From contig CM052356.1 of assembly GCA_028551475.1 (NCBI GenBank), positions 4,288,001 to 4,352,000 on the forward strand: 64,000 nt of DNA, given 5' to 3'. Under the pieces are notes generated by a model that was given only the letters and a program-made list of their open reading frames with translations, made no database searches and was not told the DNA's origin. A program made the translations under genes and the position numbers. Source of the DNA: Casuarina equisetifolia (taxonomy: Eukaryota > Streptophyta > Magnoliopsida > Fagales > Casuarinaceae). Below, piece by piece: positions 34,416-46,574 of this stretch (position 1 is the first letter of the stretch; the number at the start of each line of letters is the position of its first letter).

Positions 34416-35310
34416 ATGGAGTTTCTCAATGGAATTTCTTTCTTGCACTTTTTCTTTCTTGTGTCCTTGTTAGCTCCCCATGCTTTATCAATGTCAATAC
34501 AAAGGGCCCCATGCACTGCTTGCATGGGGATATCCCTTATGCCTGAGGCCTTCACCGAACATCCTATCTGGGATTCTTCCGCCATCAACTCCTTCAAGTT
34601 TACAAATCTTGCCTCGAAGAGTCATCAATCATCGCCACCACTTATCTACACTTCTGATCATGCTTTCCAAGGCTTTACTGCTCTTCTCTCTCAATATGGG
34701 ATGGAGGTTCCAAAGAAGCCACCAAGGTTTTCCTTGGCTTCTAATGAAAAGATTTCCATGCTTTACCCCGCCCACCCTTCTAAGTTTTTCGCTTTCAGTC
34801 CTTCACTCGGCATCCGGCCTGCTTCAAGTCACTGTAAAACTGTGATAGTGATAGTCATTGGCATTCACTCCAGGGTTTTGCTGGAAAGTGAGAGCTTTAA
34901 CGATGATGGGGCAGGACAAAACTTATGTTCCTCCATGTGCAGCGCCAGGCCTATTGGAGGTAGGTTCTTCAACAAGGGTAAGATGAGTAGGGATTCTGCA
35001 ATGGCCAACAATGAATTTGTTGCACTAAGTGCTAGATCGGCCATTTCCCAAGTCTCTTCGGGTTGTGTTGATGTGATTTTGCTATTTTTCACTTTTTGTA
35101 CATATGAAGTGCCACTGGAGATAGATCTTTCAGCAAAAGCTTCTCTTTCTGGCACGAAGAATCGCGAAGAGTTTCTTTTAACTGCAGCCAAGAATCAGGG
35201 CCAGGGTGCGTGAGAGTTCCATGGGTTAATCATTACTTGATGGACCACCTTTCCAATATGTGCAACAAGGTCTAGTGAAGAGCGTCTTTTCGTAGTATCA
35301 TAAACCCTAG
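34416..35310 (+). pseudogene. Decayed SBT1.9-like subtilase, unit 3
   Basis: A 265-codon frame from ATG 34416 keeps a signal peptide (MEFLNGISFLHFFFLVSLLA), propeptide traces (ISLMPEAFTEHPIWDSSAIN, LIYTSDHAFQGFTALL) and part of the S8 domain (SLGIRPASSHCKTVIVIVIG, ARPIGGRFFNKGKMSRDS). The position of the catalytic Asp reads VIGIHSR instead of VIDSGVW, and the RGHGT histidine motif is deleted. After the stop at 35211-35213, CCATGGGTTAATCATTACTTG recalls the YPWVLTT segment, so similarity runs on to about 35260-35310. No Ser domain was found. It cannot encode an active protease. Confidence 0.85.
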
Positions 35311-38300
35311 TGGATATCTCCATATTTCCTATCTGATAAAGCTTATCCTAGCTTTATGCTTTAAGGGGCTATGTTTTTGTAAACAGTACAATATTTGAAG
35401 TAGACTATAATATTTATCTCCTATTGTTGAAGAGATTAATTTCTCACAGTTTTCTAATAAGTTCATGATAAGATATTAGGATACGCCTTGGTGTGCCATT
35501 GTAACCATAGATCCATTTGTTATGCCATAAACAGTCATGGAAGCTGGTAAGATCTGTCACAATCAATCACTTACTCAGGTTTGATCTTTAAACATTGAAA
35601 AAAAAAACTGTCCTAATGCTCTTGTTTACAGACGACATAGGCCATCACATCATTGCATACGTACAAGATCTACTCCTTAAGAATTTGCCTGCCATGGCGA
35701 AGTTACAATTGAAACATCTACTATGTTAAGGATGTTATATCTTCCTTTGAAAGTAGTGATGTATAACCTGGCTTTATTAATGATAAAGATTTACCACTTA
35801 GTTCTTATGATTTTTAAGATAAACCTTCCTACTTTAGCATAGTATTAGAGTCACTGCATGCTTCCTAGTGTGGCCCTTCACAACTCAATTATCATCCACA
35901 CTACTAGTGTAGAAAGAGTATGTTGAGAATGTTATATCTCATATTGAAAGTGATGATACGTAGACCTAACCTTATTAATAGTAAGAGTTTATCATATATT
36001 ACTTTTTAGTTTTAAAATGAGCCTTCGTACCTTAACATATTATGAAAACTTATCTATCTATTGTGATATATCCTCCTTACACTAGTAAATTTGGATTTTG
36101 CTTCTCTTCTTCGGGCCCCAAAGAGATTAGAAAAGAAAGAGAAGCCAAGTCCAAGTTTATCGATTTGTTTGGACGGCAGTGGATGCTGAGATGAGCTCGG
36201 AGGCCACTGCTTGCTCACCATCCATCTCCAGATTATTAAGTGCAATGACTTGTCCCTTTCAGCGAAAAAGCCATCCAGAAAGTACAAGATCTGTCGCCAT
36301 TATTCAGTGGGAAAGCACGTTCAAGCAGCATGATTTATAACTCTGAGAGAATCTGTTTAACTTGATGAGATTTTATGATGATAAAAATGTGTTGGAATGT
36401 AGTATAACTCTAGATTGTCAAAATCTATGTTTCAAAGTGGACGCCTCATCATGTAATGGATACTCCTAATATCCATTTCATTGCTTCTTTTCATCATTCT
36501 TGAATTGGTTCACACTTAGAGCAGTAAACATGTTAAATAGTGCCACAAGTTTAATATTGCCTATATCTTATTTGAATATCCTTTTTTATATGAAAAAAAA
36601 AATTACACGAATTATTGAATTTACTTTTAGAGAGACATAAATTTTCTAATAAACAGTTTTATAATCACCATCTCTCGTGAAAAGGTGGGCCTTCCCCTTA
36701 CCTGTGATCCCCACCCCTTCATCATATGCAACATGAAAAAGAATAGCTTATACTAATTTAATAGAATTGATTTTCTTTAATCACTTTGGAAATAAATAAT
36801 AAAATGAGAAATACAAGCAAAACCTAAACAGTTAAAGATAAATTGAAATCCTTCAAAATTTCAACTGTTATGTTTAGAAACAAACCAATATTGCCTTGGA
36901 TAATAAGACATAAGAGTAGTTAATCCTATAACGTTAGTGTTTGGGACTTAGTAAGATTTTGACAACACGTGATTGACAAAACATATTCTAATGCCTTGAG
37001 AGCGAGAATCTTTACAACTTGTGCCATGTGCTCCTTGGGATTCCCATCGATCGATCTCCACACTTTGCTTTCTGGTCCTTCCAACCAAAAGAGAAAAAGC
37101 AATGGCTGGATTTATCCTAAACAAACCCTAGTAGTTTAAGGTTTAAAGATGCTTTTCCTTTTGGCCCACAAAAAATTAAAAATAAAAAATAAAAAGCATG
37201 CATATACACTTCCCTACTGAGGTATATGACGAGGCCTCAGGTGATCCTCTTAGAGCATTTACAGCCAGAAATTAAACAAAAAAATAACTAAAGAGTTATA
37301 ATAGTTTAACACCTCCTAAATAAGATAGAAAATTAGGATAATGTATTAAACTCTTTCCATAATTAAACCAAGGATGAAAATAAAAGAAAATAAAACTTTA
37401 GGAACCGGAATATATTTGAATTACAAAAACTAGTGAGGCATGGCATACAATAATCAATTCAAAGCATGTAAATATTTGGAAAAGGCATCAAACTAACTAT
37501 GTTTGTTATGACGAGAAAAAGTTTTATAGACACAACAAATAACAAAATTCTATTTGTCAATTAAAATATTGAGTCAAATGTTTGCCTACAAAGTCAAGAT
37601 TATAGTCGTTTATTAATGGAAAAGAGCCAAAACTACGTCTCAAGTTGATGCCACAAAACATAAATTAATGTGCATTAATTTCTCAGAAATGAGTACGTAT
37701 TGTTGTCGCAAAATATATTATGAGTGTGACATAATAGTTGTCCCCACGTAATGTTAGACATGTTATTTGGCTTTGTGTGATGAAGTCATCATTACCCCAC
37801 GTTATAAACTATGTTATGTGAAGTTAAGAAAAATCAAATTTTGTTGGGTTGGGAGTTTATTTAGAAAATTAAATTTTTACTAAGTTAGTAAATACTTATA
37901 TTTATTTGGAAAATTCGGTCATAGTTATACCAAAAAAATATAAAATATATTATATATAAAAGAAGGAAAAAAAATTATAGCTTAAAGATTTTTAATAGAT
38001 GATGGAGGGTTGATGTTATGTGCCTATTTTAGCGAGCATATAACTAGACTTTAGGCTTAGAATTAAGCCTCATTAAAGAAGAGACTTCATCTCATAAGCC
38101 TTGTTAAAATAACCACCTCATAAAAATTGAAAACAATTCAAATTATATTTTTTCTGATTTTTTGAATAGTATGTTCTTGTTTAAAGCTAAGAGTGAACAG
38201 TCAAATGAATAAATAGCAATTACTTCCTACTTCAATTTCGTCTCATGACTATTTAATAGTCTCTTTTTTTATTCTAAACTTTTGTTATAAATTCTTATTA

Positions 38301-38699
38301 TTAAGAACTTTGTGTGGGGATTATTGCCACACTTGCTACCCCTTGAATTTAAATAAAAAATTTGCATTTTTTTCTTGTTTTCTACCTTGGATAGAAAGAA
38401 CTTGTTACTTCATAATATTTATCATATCAAAAGTAACAATAAACTCTATTTTAACTGAGTATAATTAAAAAGAAAAAAATTATTATTGTTAATGCAATTT
38501 CCCGAAAAGTTACTTTGGGGAAGTATTGTTTTTTTCAATTTTTTTCTGCAAGAAGAAAATAAGTAAAAAGAATTAAAATGGTAATAATGTTTTGATGATG
38601 AGAGTGGAAAGGATTGAAGGGTTGATGTGTCAGCTTCAAGAAGAATGGGACCATAAAAAGTCGTATACTCCTGCACTAGTAAATTCCATCCTCAGGCAG
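35311..38699. other. Intergenic, holds a TRIM-like element
   Basis: No host gene seen. A TRIM-like element lies at 35724-36037. The rest is AT-rich with no repeat or domain I recognise. The last few hundred bases must contain the GSH1 promoter; no clear TATA box was picked out. Confidence 0.5.
35724..36037 (+). mobile_element. Old TRIM-like element
   Basis: Two direct repeats of 116-117 bp with TG...CA ends (35724-35839 and 35921-36037) enclose about 80 bp. The internal start, TAGTATTAGAGTC, resembles the initiator tRNA-Met primer site. Flanks TACTA and TATTA are nearly alike, as an aged 5-bp target duplication would be. The two repeats differ at something like a quarter of sites, so it is much older than the TRIM at 15164. 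Orientation follows the primer site. Confidence 0.6.
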
Positions 38700-38821
38700 C
38701 GATACGAGAAAGCTTAAGCGCTTTGCCTCCTTCGTCTCTCGCTCTCTCTCTCTCTCATTCTTTCTCTCTCAGTGGAAAGAACCAAATCCAGAAGACCAAA
38801 GCTTTATCCACCATCTTGAAG
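38700..38821 (+). other. GSH1: GSH1 5'UTR exon
   Basis: CT-rich leader (CTCTCTCTCTCT at about 38740-38757) that ends CTTGAAG before GTTAGT, a plausible donor. The next acceptor is TGTTAG at 39842-39847, nine bases ahead of the start codon. The left end is estimated. A 5'UTR intron of about 1.03 kb results. Confidence 0.65.
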
Positions 38822-39856
38822 GTTAGTTATAGCTTTCCCACAATTCAGAGTTAATGTCTTTATATATTCTGCACAAAGTCGTGCTCATCTTGGGTTCCTT
38901 TCCATTTCCTTGACTGTGAGCTGTTTTTGTGTGTTTTCTCGATTTCTTTTTTTAATACGATGATCATGATTGTTTGATTTATGTGGAAGTCTTTGGATAT
39001 TCGTATCAGAATGCCAACTTCTTCGTTTGTGTTTTATATAGTTATTTGTTTCCAATCATTGTTCTTGGTTTAAGTTCGAATTTGCTTTGACACTGCGGAT
39101 TTTCGCGTAACAGTTGCTTTTTAATGGTTTCTTGGAGATTCTTTCATATTACGAATATAAACTGGTTCATGTTAGGTGATTTATCGTGATTGTAATTGGG
39201 TTTGGAAATCATAGACTTGGGCAAACTCTATCTTTCGTTGGTGGGAGTAAAACCTTGTTACAAATCTTGGATTTGATCAATTCAAATATGGATTTATGAA
39301 AGATTTCAATATTCTAATAGAGAGAGAAAAAAGATAAAGAAGACGGAGAGAAAAGAATCAAAGAATCAAACTTATAAATTACCACTTAGGTTTACCACAG
39401 TTAAATTGAGTGAGGGTGTTTGGTATGAACCTCGAATTTTGAAATCCCCCATTGTGCTTTGTATCGCTGCGCCACTTGCAAAAATTGGAAACACCATGAT
39501 CTCAAAGGATAATTAAAACTAATCAACTGAGTTTTCTCTTCAAATTCGGTTCCCTGTGCTCATGTCTTATGATGGTACTGATATTCGCTGGTTTCTTGTT
39601 TGATGCATACAAAGCACAATGGAAGAACAAATTTCCTTTGGATAATGGTGCATAGTCGTTCATCTTAATTCAGTTGCATAATAAAATCTTCTGATACTTC
39701 ATTGTTGGCCAAGAGGAAATTTATCTATGCAGGAATCAATTTGTCAGTTTTCCTTTAATTTTGATCTGTAACATATGTACATGACGGGTGGAAACCAGTT
39801 TTGGTAGTAATAAGTCATACTGAAAAGTCGTGAATGTGTTCTGTTAGGGGCACAAG

Positions 39857-42800
39857 ATGGCACTCCTTCCGCAGGCAAGTCCATCATATTGCACCCATGC
39901 TGAAGGAATAAGATTTAAAGCAGGGAACAATGCAGTATTTGGTATGATAAACATTGGGGAGGCATCAAAAATAAAGGAATTCCGTTCTGGTTTCTTGTCC
40001 TTATTTAGTAATTCTGGCAAGAAGACACAGATTATGCGCATAGATGGCTTTGGAATTGGACGCAAAAAAGGTCATCAAGTGATTGTTGCTGCAAGCCCTC
40101 CTACGGAAGATGCTGTTATTGCTGCAGAGCCATTGACGAAACAGGATCTTGTAGACTACCTTGCCTCTGGATGCAAGCCTAAGGAAAACTGGAGGTAGAG
40201 TTGCTGATTCAGCTTTTGCGATAATTAGAGTAATATGCTTGAAGCATGTGTCCTATTCCAAATGCTATTGTGAACTTTTTAATTATTCACTGTGCATTAT
40301 ATTATAGTTTGTTGGACTAGAATAGTGTGCAACATGTGTTGCGCAATTGATTAATAACTGGGTTCTCCATTTCTCCAATTGTCATGTTTCTTTCTAGTTT
40401 TGTTTCATGAGCTTCTCTTTGGCCTTGTATAGGTGATTTTGTAGGTTCTTCTTTTGACTACAGAATTAATCACTCTGAGCTTTACGAGATTGATTGGCAA
40501 TTCCTTTTACTATGATAAAAGATCAAGAATAGTAGTTGGGACTGTCTTTATTTGGTTTTCAGTATTTTCTTTAATGAGTTTTTTGAGGCATTTTCAAATG
40601 ATCTATCCCTAATCTCTTACTAATTGCTTATCCTCATGCAATATCTAGGTGTCCCAGTCTGAATTTTGTGCTACTCATTTCTTCTTTCAAGTTAACCTTT
40701 TTCTTTCCTCCTTTTAGATAATTTCTTGTATCAACACTAGTAACTTTTACTTAGCCATGTGGTCCTCACAGAATAGGAACAGAACATGAGAAGTTTGGTT
40801 TTGAGCTTCAAACTCTACGTCCCATGACGTATGAACAAATTGCAGAGTTGCTGAATGGGATTTCTGAGAGATTTGATTGGGACAAAGTAATGGAAGGTGA
40901 CAAGATTATAGGACTCAAACAGGTAAGCTGCTTATCATTTGTATGTTTTGTGATTTTTGAAATTTGTGCATATTGATTGTCTATTTTTATCATGTGCTGG
41001 TAATGGTTGAGAGTTATTTTGGAGATGCAGAGTTTTTCTGATATTGTTTTCTTAAACATATCCTTTTCAAGGAAACTACCAAGAAACTCTTTGATTGTTG
41101 ACAGTGAATTTGATAAAAAGACAAAGAAACTAAATTACATTTTTCTGGGCCAGGGAAAGCAAAGCATATCACTGGAGCCTGGGGGTCAGTTTGAACTTAG
41201 TGGTGCTCCTCTTGAAACCTTGCATCAAACTTGTGCGGAGGTTAATTCACACCTTTATCAGGTTAGTTGAAACAATTATACTTTCTCATATGCATAGAGG
41301 GGCATATGGCAGTTTTCAAGTATGGTTTTTCCTTTTGATTTGACATCTAGTGGCCATCATTATCGCTATCTTCTTTTCCTTTGATACTAATATAACTTCT
41401 TTTGCTTATAGTCGTATTATCATGGAACATAGCCGTTTGAGTTTCTACAGTATTTGATAAAACCATAGTTTTCGTTTCTTATGTTTTGTTTCTTGGGTTC
41501 ACTTAATTCCTTGCCCTGTTAACACAATTGGAGAGGAAAATGCTTAGAGTTTCAAGAGCCATGAGCCATCAGTTTTGAATATCAAATCCAGTTTTTGAGA
41601 GAAATTTTGGCCGGATTGCTTTTATAAACCCTGTTGAAACCTATAAATCCTGGAATTTAATCTTAGCTTTCTAACTTATATATTAAGTATAGATTATTTC
41701 CTATGGTTGTGTGCTTACTAGAAAACAAAAGGGAAAAGAAACGAAATTTATTTTATCTACTACATACAGGAACTTTGGAAATATTTTAATCTTTTGCTGT
41801 CCTTTGCCGCTTGCATCATAACGTGAAGAAATTTGAATTTAGGAGGGCATTCTTTTGCCTCGTTTTTAGGAGATCTCATGAAAAATATCTACTTTTATGC
41901 TCTTGAACTTATTAATTGTCTTCAAATGCTACATTTTAATAGGTTAAAGCTGTTGCAGAGGAAATGGGAATTGGATTTCTGGGAATTGGTTTCCAGCCTA
42001 AGTGGGAACGCAAAGACATACCTATAATGCCAAAGGTATTTTTGTCCTCTTTCTGACCATTTGATTTCAATGAAAAAAAAAAAAAAAAGGTTCGTTTTGG
42101 AGGAGAAAATAGCACCTCTTGAAAGGAATCTCGTTGACTGAGGTAGTAGAAACAGATAAGACAAAAGGTCTTCCTGAAGCACCTTCTTGTGATTAATTTG
42201 TCTTTGGGAGCGGGATTACCACATGGTTAGAGTTTTGCAATAAACAATTAGATGATCATAAAAATGGGTTCATGTAATTACTGCTAAAATTCTGTAGCTC
42301 CTTTTATTTTTTATTTTTTTCCCCCAGAATTTGGCCACTTAGCACTCGTATCTTGTGGTGTCATCCTCTTGAGAGTTGATTAAGTTTTCTCTTCTAGGTT
42401 TGCTTCTTGAATCATTTAGACTCTACCATTTGAACTGAAGCTTTGATATCTACGAGTTGCAGACTTCTTCAGAAATTTTGCTATTAGCTTCTACTATTAT
42501 TCAAAACATTTGGCACTGTTACCCAACTTTCCAACAGTATTTGTTCTTCTAGACACATTAATCAACTTCTCCTTGTTAGTCATCAACCTGTGATTGACCT
42601 TCTACTAATACTAATTTTTTGTCTTGCTGATCATTTTTACCCCTTGTATATGTCGGTTGCTTGCATACTGACAATGTTTTTGGCTCAGGGAAGATACGAA
42701 ATCATGAGAAATTACATGCCCAAAGTTGGCTCACTAGGACTTGATATGATGTTTAGGACGTGCACTGTACAGGTGAGATGAATTGGTTTTACATATGATC

Positions 42801-45800
42801 TGTTATTCTAAGGCACACAATTGAAGGCGGACAAGATATCATAATTTCAAAAGAAAAGAAAGACTTATAATATCAAGAGCATAACATGTATTATGACTTG
42901 AAAGTGATGCATATCAGTAGGCACCTTTTACAGGTTAATCTGGATTTCGACTCTGAGGCTGATATGATCAAGAAATTTCGTGCTGGTCTTGCTTTGCAAC
43001 CTGTGAGAAAATTTGGCCCTGTTTACCCTTATTGGACAATTTTCTGATTATATGATAGCTAACAACTATTATAAATAAAACAGATAGCAACAGCTCTATT
43101 TGCAAATTCACCTTTCACTGATGGAAAGCCAAATGGTTATCTCAGCATGAGGAGGTCTCCAAAATTTCCCTTGTAGTTGTTTGCTTTTACATCTACTATA
43201 TGCTTTCCCCAGGGTTCTGAATCAATTCGTTTTCCTTGTCTTTCTCTTAAACAGCCACATTTGGACTGACACTGACAAAAACCGTGCAGGAATGCTTCCT
43301 TTTGTTTTTGATGAATCTTTTGGGTGGGTGCGCTTCTCTTGTTTCCTTTTCAACTTGTGAATGAAATAGCAAATGTTGTTACTGTTCTTTCTTGACGTGG
43401 ATATATCCATGAGTGTTCTGTTCTGATCTTCTTTTGAACATTTACTTGATGGACCATTGATTAACTTTGAACTACGAGCATCATAGCATGTTGCAGAGGA
43501 CAATCCTAGATCTGTCCATTTCAGCCTATGCTGATACACCCTCACTTATCTGCAGTAAAGGATTGTCATGGTTGACTTCTTTTGCACTGAGATCTAACTC
43601 AAAAGTCATGGCAACATTCAAGTATTCAACTCTATTGCCCTTCAGGAGTTTGAATAGATGAAATTTGATGATTACAAACCACATTCTCTCTCAAAGACAG
43701 TGTAGTTGGACTGTTAATTTAATGAGACGCCATGTTTGCATTTCAATTCCTTTCTCATTTTATTTTCTTCACATGAATGCTGCTGTATGAAATATTGAGC
43801 AATGCTGTGATACCCATTCATATTCAAAAGAATTCATGCCGCCTTCTGATTGTATCTTAGTGTACACCCATCTGCATTCGCTCACAAAGTCTTAGAGGTT
43901 TTGGTGTTCAATTGTAGCATGTATTTTGTCATGTGCTTTCAGGACTGTCATTGTGGTTATCAAAACTGTGATAAAAAACTGAGTGTGATTAACCAAACTC
44001 TGCTAAAAACGAAGTTATAAGTCAGACATCATTTCTGCAAAAATCTGTTCTTATGTTCAAGTAGTATCCTACACATAATCTTTGCTTATATAGATGGGTG
44101 CATTATGGGTGTTTGTGAGTGTCTGTGTGTATTATATACATATTTATCAAGACCTTAATGACTTCTGAAAACTGCATATCCATTGTTATCTTGTTAGAAA
44201 TGATGAGCTTTACATCAAATGTAATATGGTGTTAAATTTTTTATGCTACTTTCTTTTTCTTTTTGATGTGATGGGGGCCTATTCTATTGGGCTTTTAACT
44301 GGAAATGGGTTCTGTTCTATCATGGTAAACTGTTGTTTTATTGAATCATAACTGGGTTTTCATTTTCTGAGTCTAGTGTTACCTGTTAATGTATTGATTT
44401 TGTTCAATATGAAATTTTTTCTTCCTTTCTTTTCTTTTATGCAGGTTTGAGCAGTATGTTGATTATGCCCTTGATGTTCCAATGTACTTCGCTTATCGGA
44501 AAAAGAAGTATATTGACTGTACCGGAATGACTTTCCGGGTTTCCATCTATCCTTATATAGTCATTTAATGCTTTTTGTGGTTATGCTCTTTTTTCGCTCA
44601 ACATTTTTTCTCTTGGACCACTAAATTTGATTTCAAATCATTTGTTTTGGAAAATTTGATCGGGGCTTGTACTTTTACAGGATTTTATGGCTGGAAAACT
44701 TCCTTGTATCCCAGGTGAATTGCCAACTCTCAACGATTGGGAGAATCATTTGACAACAATATTTCCCGAGGTCCATACACACCTCTTTTGTTAAGTTTTT
44801 TTAATTTTTCTGGTTTGTTAGATGATATATCTAAATTTATGACATATCTTATTTAATTTATTCAGGTCAGGCTGAAGAGATACCTGGAGATGAGGGGAGC
44901 TGATGGAGGACCTTGGAGGAGGTTATGCGCTTTGCCTGCATTTTGGGTAGGGCCCTTTTTTACTGTTTTTACCAAGTTGACGCGTTTGTGAACTTTCTTT
45001 GTGTTTATGTAGTTTACCCGTTTGTTGTCCATGCGTTGTGTTTGTAATTCTCTTTTTTTATTTATTTACCTTTGTCTAAGAACAAGACATAGACATTTGT
45101 CATCAAGATCCTCTTTTCCCCTTCCTACAATTCCTTACAATGTCACCACAGATGTAGTTTATGTGCGATGAAAACATATCAGCTTGCTTGATTTCAAACT
45201 TATTTTAGATTTTTTTATGAACTGCTTTACTTCATCGTGTTCAAGTCATTGTGATTCCTTATGAAATGTCAGGTGGGTGTATTATATGATGAGGTCTCAT
45301 TGCAAAAAGTTCTAGACATCACAGCTGATTGGACTGCAGAAGAAAGACAGATGCTCAGGAATAAGGTGATTAAATATATTATACAACAAATATCCTTATC
45401 CTGTCCTTAAAATGGTAAATAAATAAGTAATGTGTTGAACCAGGTATGTTGGGAAATTATGCCTCTTGCAGATTCCTAATCTGGATGGCGCAAGTTTGTG
45501 AAAATCTTCTGTACATTGAAAAATATTTCCAGCAGACGCCTCAGCGTTTCTCCTCCAACCTCACCCCTACTTGTGAATTTGATACTTAACTATGTTTGTA
45601 AACGTGATTGACCAACACTTGTAGTTTTTCATAGCAATATATGGTCTAGGTTTAAGCAACTTGCCATTAGTCGTGCCTAACATCTATATGGATAATATGG
45701 TAAATAGCATCCTTTATTCTATGATTCCATGAAAACAGATGTAATTACATATTTATAAGTGATCAGGATCGCAACCTAATTACAAATCCATTCAATAGGT

Positions 45801-46574
45801 TCCAAAGACTGGTCTAAAGACACCATTTAGGGATGGGCTGCTGAGGCATGTTGCTGAAGAGGTTGTACAGTTGGCAAAGGTATGTGTGTTTACAGAGTTC
45901 TGGCTGCTTTCTGATTTTTTTCTTTTCTTAATTTTGTTAAGGATGCACGTCTCTTCTTCTGCAGGATGGCTTGGAAAGGAGAGGCTTCAAGGAATCAGGG
46001 TTTTTGAATGAAGTGACTGAAGTAGTAAGAACAGGTATTGGTTTAGGCGCTTTTTCAGAAAAGAAAAAGATAAAAACTGTTTATTTCTCTGCTTCATTAA
46101 TTTAAGGTATAGGCTTAAAGATGTTAGTGAAGACTTCGCTTTTCCATGTTTTACTGTGCTTGTTTTTCTCTAAATGCCTAATTTAGTCTTCCTGCTCAAC
46201 ATGTCTCTCAGGTTACTTAATACTTGAATCTTATCTGAATTGATATTCTGGGTTTCTTTAATGAAAAGAGTGAGAAGAGATTAGAATAATTTTGAAATTT
46301 GGAGTTCCAAATTCCGCGCATCCACTTTAGTGATTGACTCTTGTTAATAAAAGACATGATTTGGAAATGTGCCTTACCAAAACATGCTTGTGTAACATTG
46401 CTTTCTCCGAGGCATTCACTTCTAGTTCTTGCACTTGCAATATATTTAACAGTGGCGTCAGTGACTGATTATATTCTTGTGGCAGGTGTTACACCAGCTG
46501 AGAAGCTTTTGGAGTTGTACAACAGCAAATGGGGACAATCCGTAGATCCTGTTTTTGAGGAGCTACTCTACTGA
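39857..46574 (+). CDS. GSH1: Glutamate-cysteine ligase, chloroplastic
   Basis: First and rate-limiting enzyme of glutathione synthesis: ATP-dependent joining of glutamate and cysteine in the plastid. Fifteen coding exons with canonical GT-AG ends and consistent phase: 39857-40194, 40772-40922, 41154-41261, 41943-42035, 42689-42772, 42934-43002, 43084-43154, 43255-43323, 44445-44538, 44681-44770, 44866-44946, 45273-45365, 45799-45879, 45965-46034, 46486-46574. They sum to 526 aa; the Arabidopsis enzyme, from memory, has 522. The first ~70 residues look like a transit peptide. Landmarks: [44 protein letters not shown]. Cysteines 190/410 and 353/368 correspond to the two redox-control pairs described for the Brassica enzyme (186/406 and 349/364). 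A poly(A) signal AATAAA lies at 46703-46708. Confidence 0.97.

Noticed and set aside
35140-35310. Possible full-length subtilase in unit 3
   Set aside because: The catalytic motifs are missing and similarity fades out after about 35300.
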